A stretch of 64,000 bases of DNA from Dillenia suffruticosa. Taxonomy: Eukaryota; Streptophyta; Magnoliopsida; Dilleniales; Dilleniaceae. The notes under the pieces were generated by a model. It had not been told where the DNA came from and searched no databases. It was given only the letters and a program-made list of their open reading frames with translations. Shown here piece by piece: positions 49,169 through 59,188 of this stretch. The stretch lies in contig JAVTVX010000009.1 in assembly GCA_033439265.1 (NCBI GenBank), positions 7,653,109 to 7,717,108 of the forward strand, read 5' to 3'. The translations under genes and the position numbers were made by a program. Each line of letters begins with the position of its first letter. Position 1 is the first letter of the stretch.

Positions 49169-52100
49169 ATGATGGACAGGAGATGGATGTATTATAAATC
49201 AAGAGGAAGTGATGAATATATTAGAGGGGTTAATGCATTTCTTGAATTTGCATTTGGAAATATTCAATCGATTGATGGAAAGATATCATGTCCTTGTGTT
49301 AAATGTTTCAATATGTTAAGATTTCCTATAAACATAGTGTTCAATCACTTGTTACATCATGGTTTTCAACGTGGTTATGATAAATGGATCTATCATGGAG
49401 AGAGTAATAAAGAGAGTAATGAAAATGGATCCAACAACCACCTTGATAATCTTTTTGACCATGATATATTTGGCATGTTACATGATGCATTCACACATTT
49501 AACTCATCATTCTTCCTCCAAAAGTTCTCATGCATCGATGGGATGAATCAACTTCAGCTTCAGATAAGTTTCATGAATTACTTGAAAATGTCAAAAAACT
49601 AATATATCCAAAATCAAAATACAGTCTACTTACAACTATTGTATACTTATATCATTTAAAGTGTTTGTGTGGGTAGACCAACAAATCTTTTTCATTATTG
49701 TCACACCCCGACCCGCAGGTCGGGCACGCGAACAAACTGCCACAACTCCTCGAGGCACGAGTATGCCCTACTCGCACATCGAGGTGACGCAAGGCTAATA
49801 TTATGACCCTACTTGATATCATTAAGTCAAAATCATATAGCGGAAGAAAAAAAATAGTTTTCAATAAAAATTTTCTTTAAAACATCTGCCTCCAATTTAC
49901 ATATAATATTTATATGCATGGTCCAATCATAAACAAGAATGGATATGATCACTTACCCGATAGAGTCTCTCAGTAAAACTCATGGGATAGTACCTCAATG
50001 TATGTCAAATACAGTATAACTGAAAATATTAATATGAGGGGTGAGTATAATCCACATATTCAGTGACTGAGGTGCAATGACTATATAATGACAATAAATG
50101 AATTTGTGAGAGTGACAAGTCAAAATATCATTTTCAAATTTAAATTTCATTCCTTTGCAAATATATCATGTAATTCAAAATAATAGGCATTATTATCATC
50201 AATCATGCATAAATGAGGTGTCAAAAATACATTCTACCCATAGTTTGGCCTAATTAGGGTAAAATCCACCAAGGGACCACCAAAATGTCATAAGAATAAA
50301 ACACATATATTTTTCCCCTTCCCTTGGTGTTGACACGGTCCTCACGTGGTACTCGTCTATTGGATCCATTGGACAGAGATAGGGGTCTCAAACCCCTGCT
50401 CCCGTGTTACCCCACCACATCACTCCGTCGGGTAAACGTTCAATACCATGGTAGGGAGTGCGTTATAACCACTATACACCATCCCATAATCATACACATG
50501 TGTCATATGTCATCATTCATAAATCGTTACTCGTAAAAACAAGGCACCATCAAGAAACCATAATATTAGGATGCAAATTTTTACCGAACAACATTTCAAG
50601 ACATGCCACAAACATTAAAATATTTATAAATCACATTTCAAATTTCATTTATAAAATCATATCAAAACTATTTCTTATTTAAAGTCAAAAATAGTTCGTC
50701 TCACTCACCTCGGTTGGGGAGGGTACGCCACTCCCCCTAACTATCCTCGTTTCTCGAACGAGTTATCTCTCGAATCCTAATCCTAAGTTAAACAAAATCA
50801 TTTATTAATTCAATATTATATAGTTGGATTACAATATGCATATAATAATGGCCTCTTTCATAAGGTTAAATTTCAATTTTCATACTCAGAGGAATTTCTA
50901 CAAACATATAACGCGCAGGTTTAGTAAAATCATGATATCTTCAAAAATTTTGATCGGATTCAATTGATTTAAATTTTCTTTTAACACTAAGACATATATC
51001 TCCAACTTTTATGTTCAGACCATCTTCAAATTCGGAATACACGAATTTATAAAAAAAAATTATCACTTTTCGTGCTAAGTTCCTAAAACCAATTCCGCAC
51101 AGTTTTGGGAGAAATTCCATATCTCCCAGTATACATCTCCAATTTAAATGCTTCTTCACTCAAATTGAAGGTGAGACATAGATCTAAAACTTTCTAGTTT
51201 TGACCATCCTCGGATTCTAAACATATAATTTTATAAAATTCGGTTTTCATCTTGCTTTCAGTTTTAGAACTACTTATGCACAGGTTTAGTAATATCATCA
51301 TAACTTTCTATATACAACTCCGATTCAAGTGATCTTTATCTCAAATTAACAACACGTCAGAGAGCTAAACGTTCATGTTTAACATTTCTCCAAATTCGTA
51401 GCAAAAGATATCTCAAAAATTCATAAAATTTATTGGTCGGACACAGGACATGAAACAGAATTTGTGAAACATGCTAGACTTCCAAAAATCATCAAAAATT
51501 GATTTTTTCATGAAATGTCTTACATTATATACCATTTTTAAAATTAGGAAGTCTAGTTTATAGATAAATAAATATCTTAGATTTTTGAATTCTACGGAAT
51601 GAGATATTTTAAGAAAACTATACAAGACTCAATCTAGAAATCAACATTTAGCATGCTAATATGAATACCAAAGTAACTACTCATCAAATAATTTAATCTT
51701 AACATAAGTTAGAATATGTTACCTCCTTTGTAAGATCTCTTGCTAACAATATGTATCACCACCCCCTTTGAATCTTTGAATTTTTATCACCTTAGAAAAA
51801 ATCAAATTACAATAAACATAAATTCCTATACAATACCTCTATACTTCCAATTGAAATTCAAGAATTCCCAAAAATGTTCTTACCCCTTTGGCTCCATAGT
51901 TGAACTCAAAATGGATATAGAACCCTCACAATTTCGTCCAAGATGAGTTTGAATGAAGAAAATAGGCCAAACTCTTCTCAAACAAGTTCTTTTATAAACC
52001 TAGTCAAATATCCTTAACTATTAGATCATTCCATGCATTATCTTGAGCTTCCACTTGTCTTAGCACTTAACCCATGCAATTGTTGATTCAAGCAACCTCC

Positions 52101-55100
52101 ATGCACTCCACCAAGTGTCTTTGGACGTCCATGTCAAGGGGGAGAAGTGTCACAATCTAAAACAAGTTATTCTAGTTGGTTTTCATGTACAAATTTCTAC
52201 CCAATAAGATTTCATGCATAAATTTCTATCCAATGAGTTTTCTTGAATGTGGAAAATCCTATGTGGCCACTAACCAATCTTATTTCCCTCTTGACCAATC
52301 ATTTGGCTCCAATTGTCCATTCTTGAGTGGTTTGCAACCTAGCCCCTTAACTTTCCTCAATTACATTTAAACCCCTAATTTTTAACAATTACATTTTTTG
52401 TCCCTATGAAATTTTGTTTGAAATTTCTTAAATATGTGAAATTTCATTTAAATATCTTTATTTAAGTGCGTAGGCCTTCTCTTAGCTATTTTTGACTTCT
52501 TTAGGCCTTGCCGACACTTTCCGAGAAGTTTTTCGGCTTACCGATAAAATTTTCAGTTTTAGTGATTTTGAGGCGAAATCTCAAAATAAATAATTAGATA
52601 ATTAAATAGATGTCTCAAAAGGATACTTATATATTTAGAATCATGAGGAGTAGTACATAATATACAGTCACTAAAAATCGATGTTACAATTATTATTAGA
52701 GTTTTTAGGAGAATTGTTGTCTAATGAAAACATACTGCCAAATAGTTGTCATGAAGTGAAGAAAACTATTTCAGCTTTAAGGTTGAGAAATGAGAAAATA
52801 CATACTTGTTCTAATGATTGTATGTTGTACTGGAAGTATAGATCTAAAGATGATGCATGTTATGTGTGTAGTGTTTCTAGATAGAAACCAAATGGAGATG
52901 GAGATCAAGATGTTAATAAAAAAAACTGTCAAAATATTGAGATGGTTTCCTTTCATTCCTAGATTGCAAAAACTATTTACATGTAGTCAAACTGCTTATT
53001 TGATGAGAAGGCATTATGATAAGAGAACAAATGATGGACTTTTAAGATATCCAGCAGATTCTCCTGCATGGAAGGAGTTTGATTTCCTATATCCTACCTT
53101 CTCTTCTAATCTAAGAAATATTTGATTAGGGTTAGCAGCTGATAGTTTTAATCCATTTAAAACAATGAACGTTATACATAGTACTTGGCTAGTGCTCATC
53201 ATACCATATAATCTACCACCTTGGTTGTGCATTAAATCTACAAATTTCATACTGACATTACTTATTCCTGTCTTAAAAGTCCAAGTGACAAGATAGATAG
53301 ATGTGTATATGCAACCACTGATAGAAGAATTAAAAGAATTATGGATCAAAGGAGTAGATACTTATGATTCTTCAGTTGGTGAAAGATTTAAAATGCATGC
53401 AACACTGTTATAGACCATCAATGACTTCCCTGTATATGCTAATCTGTCTGGATGGAGTACTAAAGATAGATTTACATGTCCAGTATGCGGATATAATACA
53501 TGTTCTCAATGGTTATGTCATGGTCGGAAGTATTGTTATATGAGATATCGAAGATGGTTGGATTCAACTCATCCATTTAGGTATGATATATATTCTTTTA
53601 ATGGGACAGAGGAATTCAAAGTTGCTCCTAAGCAACAATCTAGAAATTATGTATTGCGAGAATTAGATGGAATTGAGTTAACAAGCATTCATGGATGAAA
53701 AAAAAAAGAGTATATTGTTTCATTTGCTTTATTAGGAAAATGTTTTACATAGACATAATATTAACATAATGCACATCGAGAAAAATTGTTTTGATGTAAT
53801 TATTGGTACAATTCTCGGGCAAGAAGGAAAGTCTAAAGATAATTATAAAGCCAGACTTGATCTTGAAGAGATGAGAATAAGAAAGGATCTACATGCACGA
53901 AGATCAAACTTTACAAATATATTTTTACCTAAAGCGTGTTACCAAATAACCTTCCAAGAAAAAGATACATTACTTAAGGTTTTGAATGACTTAAAACTTC
54001 TCGAGTGCTCTACAAACATCTCTATATGTGTTAAATTGAAGCAGCGGAAGTTAATAGGTCTAAAAAATTATGACTGTCATATTTTAATGCAAGAGTTTAT
54101 TCGCATAAAAATTCATGGATCACTGCATGACAATGTTAACTCTGTTATCATTAAAATTTGTAACATTTTTAAATGTCTTTGCTCTAGAGTCCTTGACCCA
54201 CAAGAACTAGAGCAATTGGAGGTAGCAGTTCCACAAATTATATATGAACTTGAAAAGATTTTCCCTCCATTTTTTACCAGCATGATACATTTGATCATGC
54301 ACTTGACAACTGAAACAAGGATTGGTGGACCAGTAACATATAGGTGGATGTATCCAGTTGAAAGGTTTATTTTATTTTGATCACTTGTTTAACAATTGAT
54401 ACTCATTTTATTTAACAATCGTACAAATCTAATGTAATCCATTGTATATATATGTATACATGTACTTGCTTCAACTCAAATCCTATGTATGTTACAGAGC
54501 ATGGCCTAAAGGCTCCATCGCGGAAGGGTATATAGTAAATGAGTGCTTGCTGTTTTGTTCAAGATATTTAGATGTGGTTGAAACAAGGTTTAATCGTATA
54601 ATGCGGAATGATGACAACCACATTGTATTTGAAGAAGATAGTCCACTTCAACCACTATTGGAAGACCTTTGAGAATAAGAATACGTAGACCTATTAAAAG
54701 ACAAAAAAGAAAAAGAATATCTTGAATTCGTCTCGATGAGAAATCATTGCAACATGCTATAGATACGTACTATTTAATAATGACTCAATTGCCTCCTTTA
54801 GAGTGTAAGTATATATTGTAGTATATTTATAAATATTAAACTCTAATATTATATTATGTAATTATATAATTATATATATACTGTTTCTATTTGATAAAGG
54901 GAACATATGCAATACGTTCAAAGAACAAATCATGGAAAGAAGTTAAACACTTTCCAAATTGATAAACTTCAAAGTAAAGACTTCATTACCTGGTTTACTC
55001 ATTGTGTAAGTATATCAAAATTTGATTTTTTTAATATTATTAATTTCTTCGCTAAATATATCAACAGTTAATCCTCCGAATGTTAATAATTTCTTCATTT

Positions 55101-55740
55101 CTTTTTCCAGGTTACGTATCCAAAATACCCTGGAGAGATTACTGATGAAATTAAATAGATTACTCATGGACCAGATCCATTGGTTAGAAATTATAATGGG
55201 TATGTAATCAATGGATATCGATTCCATATAAAAGATCGGGAGAAATGACTTCAAACTCAAAATTCAGGAGTTGTGATAGCAATGGATGATGTTATATAAG
55301 TGTCAGGGATAAAAGACCCATTCAAGCAAAAGTTAATTATTATGGAATGTTACAGCAAATCATTGAAGTAAACTATAATAGAATGTATACGTTTGTGTTA
55401 TTTTGGTATAATTGGGTTAACCTACAACGAAGATGCAAGAAGGACAAACTTAGTTCAACACTTGTGAATTTTTCATATCTCAATCATACGGGTGTGGATT
55501 TGCTAGATGATCCTTATGTGTTGGCATCCCAGGCAAAGAAGGTATTTTATGTACTGGATGAAAGATACAAAAGATGGCTTGTTGTAAAGTATATTAAAGT
55601 TAGAGATGAATTTGACATGGATGATGAAGTGAACCTGAATTCAAAAAGTAACCCTCAAACAATCAGGTGGTGTGGGTTCGAAGTAATGTTGATGAAGACG
55701 AAGGGAATGTATCAATAGACATGAATGATGATGATGATAT
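49169..55740 (+). pseudogene. CACTA TNP2 transposase, split by a solo LTR
   Basis: Domains in order: Transpos_assoc (49,180-49,400: DRRWMYYKSRGSDEYIRGV, CPCVKC, HHGFQRGYDKWIYHGE), TNP2 core (52,689-53,700: CSNDCMLYWK, then FTCPVCGYNTCSQWLCHGRK and RRWLDSTHPFR), EKNCFDVIIGTILG (53,770), DUF4218-like (about 54,190-54,370: PQIIYELEKIFPPFF, GPVTYRWMYPVERF), AWPKGSIAEGYIVNECLLF (54,500), and DUF4216-like (55,490-55,640: DPYVLASQAKKVFYVLDE). An intron separates 54,370 from 54,497. A 3-kb LTR interrupts the gene between FSLL and LQLLLEFLGELL. Further stops, for example after KCLCG (49,676) and in the core domain, show it is defunct. It would have cut at the CACTA ends in the nucleus. Confidence 0.8.
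49699..52688 (-). mobile_element. Solo LTR (long, probably Ty3/gypsy), fossil
   Basis: Begins TGTCACACCCCGACC (plus strand) and ends TGTTACA, with the 5-bp duplication ATTAT on both sides (49,694-49,698 and 52,689-52,693). Removing it joins the TNP2 gene at the right place. There is no gag or pol inside, and the length (2,990) is close to that of the LTR at 6,617-9,551, which ends with a similar CGGGGYGTGA word in the other orientation. This is the remnant of a full retrotransposon after recombination between its two LTRs. Confidence 0.9.
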
Positions 55741-56165
55741 TGATAGGTAGGTTGAAATGCATATGAATACGAAATGTAATTTTGTAAGATTATGTAATCA
55801 TTGTTTTGTTTTCTCCATATGATATGCTATAATGGATGGTAATGGTAACATGTGGTGTATCATGTGTACTGATATGATAACAAATGATATTGATCATGAC
55901 AATGATATGGGTATAATGAATGGTAACAAGTAGTCACAAGTGGTAACAAGTATGCTATAATGGATGGTAATGGTAATATGTGGTGTATCATGTGTACTGA
56001 TATGGTAACAAGTGATAATAAATGGTATTGGTCATGTGAAGTGATATGGGTATAATAGATGGTAACAAGTGGTAACAAGTAACAACTGATATTGCTCAAT
56101 AAGTGTACATGCTAACAAGTGGTATTCAAGTGTGCATTATAACAAGTGGTAATAAGTTGGAATAA
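55741..56165. repeat. GGTAACAAGTGGTAACAAG repeats
   Basis: ATGGATGGTAATGGTAACAT, TGTGGTGTATCATGTGTACT and GGTAACAAGTGG words repeat about every 30-60 bases just after the TNP2 gene. Confidence 0.65.
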
Positions 56166-58280
56166 CACCAATATTGTAATCACAAAAAATTAAGTTTTGA
56201 TATAAATATTTAAGTGAAAACTAGATTTAATTTTTGTTTAAATTTAGTTAAGTTGCCATGGCTCAGGTGCAAAGTACAAACAAACCGCGAGTGTTTCAAT
56301 TATAATTATTTGTTATATAGTAATTGGAAAGTAAGAAATCGTAACAATATATACTATAAGTCATGATCATAACACATATGGAAAGTTAACAATGTGGAAA
56401 CATGTGGAAAAAAAATAAGGTTGTGAGATGATTGATAGGGATTATTGTTAGAGATTATTGGAGAATTGATATGCGTATTAATGAAAATGCAAAAAATTTA
56501 TAAAAATTTAGGAATTATCTAAAATTTGGGATTATTTTGAAATACAAATAACATATTTTATTACTATATATATTATTATATATGTATTAGTATAAATTTA
56601 TTAGTATATATTACATAGATAATTTAGTTGACCGACCTACTTTCATAATATAAATTTATTGTAATTATGATCAATATTAATAATAATAATGTAACATTTT
56701 AATAATATAATAATACTATAATAATCATGCAATTATTAATAATATTATATTTCTACAATATAATATTACTATATTATATAACTTAATTAATTATCAATAT
56801 TAAAAATCAATATTTAATATTAATTTAAATAATGTTTAATTTCAAAATAATGTTACCAGATTGGATTAGATTTGATTGGTTTCGTTGGGTTGTGGTAGAG
56901 TATTATTCGCCAAAGTTGGAAGGCATCTCTTGAACATTAAATTAAATTTCAAATAATTTTCTTAGTTTTTATCATTAATGTAAATAAATTTATTAGTAAT
57001 TTAAATAGTTTAAATAATATTCTAGTTATTTAAATATTTTTTAGTTTGTGCGGGATTGAAAAATAAGTAATTTAGATTGCCTTCCTTTTTCATTAACATA
57101 ATAAAATAACAACTGCCAACATAATTAAATAATGTTAAATATGATGTAATATAATTAATTATATCATTGCATTTCATTTCATAATTTCATCCTCAATTAT
57201 AAAATCTAAAATAAAATAAGTATAGTGATATATATGTTGTAATGAGCATTATTAATTTAAATAATGTAATGATTAACCATGGTATGATATAGTATGGTAT
57301 AGTTATCGCATGAGAATGTAAAATAATATAGTAATGATGTAGTAATAAAAGATATAGTAATATTATAGTAATATTATAGTAAGAATGTAGTAATAAAGTA
57401 AAAATGTAGTAAGTGAATTTTTGAATAACAAATAAAAAGATATGTGTACGTATATGTGTAATAATGATAATGATAAAATGGAGGTAAAGGAAAAAGTGGA
57501 TAAAGAGAACCACAATATTTTCCAAATTGCATATACATATGTGGCGAGTACTCATACATACATGTGCTCATGCACACATGTGCACATGCGCACCTCTCCT
57601 CTAATCCTTAGCCAAAATCACATTTCTATAAAAAAAAATTATAATATAAGTTAAGTAAATGATGGTCTAATTAATATTATTAATTTAAATAATGTAATAA
57701 TATGAAATAATAACAATGTAGTAACAATGTTATAATAGGAGTTAAGAATTTTTGTGCTAATCATTAAAACAGAAGTTTTAAAAAGTGGTAAGATATTGAA
57801 AAATGACGATAATAAATAAAAGTGTGAAAAAAGTGGAAAAAAAAGTGGGAAAAATGCGCTATAAATTATTCTACAAACTATCAAAACTTCCCTTTCCCTC
57901 CAAAACCTCTCAAATATATTATAAATCATTCATCTCTTTCCCTCCAAAAACTCTCCAAATACATTAGAAATCATTCCGCAAACCATCAAAACTTCTTTTT
58001 CCCTAAAAAAAACTCTCCTCCCCTCGAAACCACTCCTCCTCTCAAAACTTTCAAAACTTTTAACTCAACTAAAATCTTATTCCTACCAAATAGTTTCAAC
58101 TAAAATTCGAGAACTTTAGTCCCTAACCTATCTACACCTTTCACTCAAGCTTTCGCTAAAACACTTTATAATATATCTCCAAAGTTTTATGAGAAGACAA
58201 TCATTTTTTAAAAAAAAGAAGTTGGGTTGCACTGTATTTTGACATATTTAAAATTCTTCTAGATTGTGATAAATATTGGA
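56166..58280. other. AT-rich DNA, no gene seen
   Basis: Scattered GTAGTAATAATA words at 57,300-57,410 and a C/T-rich stretch at 57,885-58,150 with repeated CCTCCAAAACTCTC words that may be a leader of the following Ptta fragment. No protein motif found in the short frames. Confidence 0.4.
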
Positions 58281-58284
58281 TAAA

Positions 58285-58630
58285 CTAAACAACAGATGAG
58301 TATTGTAGCTGACCACGAAGAATCACAACCATCCTAAGAACAGGTCGAGTCTGAAGAACCCTAATCATCCCAACATATTACCCCAGGTTTGGTTTAAAAA
58401 TAAATAGATCATTTTCTTGTGAGGTTATTAATAATTATCTATTTCTAATTTTTTATTTTGAACAGTTGTCAGAAAATGTAGAGGCCCAACGTGTTGTTAA
58501 GACATTAGGAACTTAGAAAAAGGAAAATGCATGATGGTTGAAATCAATGAATTAAATCAACCAATAGGAATCGATAATACGGCTTTTACCAGATTTTTGG
58601 GCTCTATAGTCAGAGTGCATTTGATTGCTC
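58285..58630 (+). pseudogene. Transposase_24 (Ptta) N-terminal fragment
   Basis: After an acidic/Gln-containing exon (SIVADHEESQPS, about 58,300) and an intron ending at 58,466, the frame reads KCRGPTCC and, with one stop, NLEKGKCMMVEINELNQPIG, then TAFTRFLGSIVRVHLIAPNG. This is the start of PF03004 and closely resembles 14,690-14,990 in B. The remaining two thirds of the gene are absent. The sequence changes into the promoter of the peptide gene at about 58,640. Confidence 0.65.
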
Positions 58631-58639
58631 CAAATGGGG

Positions 58640-58656
58640 ATGTATATATATATATG
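58640..58656 (+). promoter_or_regulatory. TATA box of the peptide gene
   Basis: GTATATATATATATGTAAGC about 50 bases before the ATG. The same word, GTATATATATGTACGTAAGC, and the following CATGTATATGAGACACAC are kept upstream of the truncated duplicate at 62,100, which supports it as the promoter. Confidence 0.5.
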
Positions 58657-58699
58657 TAAGCATGTATATGAGACACACAAAAAAGGTACAAGCTAGTGA

Positions 58700-59188
58700 A
58701 TGGAGGGAGCGAGCAAGAAAGAGAGAATGGGTAGATTAATTCAAGAAATACGATATTTGACAATTTTTGTCATCCTTATTTTAGGTCTCCAGATTTGCTC
58801 ATCGAAAAGAAAAGAGAGTATTGACTTTGGAGTGTATCCAAAAGGGCCTCTAGCTCCTCCTTCGACTCTATCCCATGGGACTTCATCCTCCCCCTCCACC
58901 TCTACTCCTAAATTTCCCGAAAAACCCAAAAGGGGCTCATATTTCTCCTTCTGGCCCATCACATTGGATTTCGGATCCTCCTCCGCCACTTAGGCTGCTA
59001 AATTTCGGGAGATACCCGAAAGGGGCTCATATTCCTCCTATGGGCCATCACATAGGACTTCGGATCCTCCACCGCTACCACCATTGCTAAATTTCAGGAG
59101 ATATCCAAAAGGGGCTCATATTCCTCCCTCTGGGCCGTCACACAGGACTTCGGATCCTCCTCCGCCATCTCATCGCCCAAAAATATAG
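58700..59188 (+). CDS. Secreted multi-repeat IDA/IDL-like peptide precursor
   Basis: Intronless. From ATG at 58,700 (or Met10 at 58,727, which gives a more usual signal peptide) the N-terminus has a hydrophobic core LTIFVILILGL, then SSKRKES. Four repeats of 30 codons follow, the best-preserved reading NFRRYPKGAHIPPSGPSHRT and then SDPPPPSHRPKI, with a stop at 59,186-59,188. The core YPKGAHIPPSGPSHR matches the EPIP motif of IDA and IDA-LIKE abscission peptides (IDA: YLPKGVPIPPSAPSKRHN), which are cut from secreted precursors and sensed by HAESA-type receptor kinases. Known IDA precursors carry one motif, so four in tandem is unusual. Repeat 1 is diverged (VYPKGPLAPPSTLSHGTS). Against the 90-base unit there are a 2-base loss at the end of repeat 1 and a 1-base loss in repeat 3. 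Together they restore the frame, so the ATG frame also reads repeat 4, but a TAG at 58,991 ends translation after 97 residues. PIP-type peptides (SGPS core) are the alternative family. Confidence 0.7.
58823..59180 (+). repeat. Four tandem 90-bp (30-codon) coding repeats
   Basis: Units start at 58,823 (DFGVYPKG), 58,911 (NFPKNPKG), 59,001 (NFGRYPKG) and 59,090 (NFRRYPKG). Spacings of 88, 90 and 89 are 90 less the two small losses. Units 2-4 are close to one another in DNA (AAAGGGGCTCATATT common to all three); unit 1 is more distant. Confidence 0.85.

Larger units (their letters stand above)
40850..58640 (+). mobile_element. CACTA element E (mirror of B), ends unresolved
   Basis: Gene order is Ulp1-like (minus), TNP2 (plus), Ptta (plus). 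This is exactly the arrangement of element B turned round, where Ptta and TNP2 fragments are on the minus strand and Ulp1-like on the plus. The proteins of the two copies are each other's close relatives. GGTAAGT/GGTAACAAGTGG subterminal words occur on the left (40.9 kb) and at 55.8-56.2 kb. Terminal CACTA/TAGTG ends were not recognised; the stated limits are those of the recognisable content. Confidence 0.5.

Noticed and set aside
57193-57577. Hydrophobic Ile/Tyr/Leu frames on the minus strand
   Set aside because: AT-rich low-complexity DNA with GTAGTAATA words; no membrane-protein family recognised.
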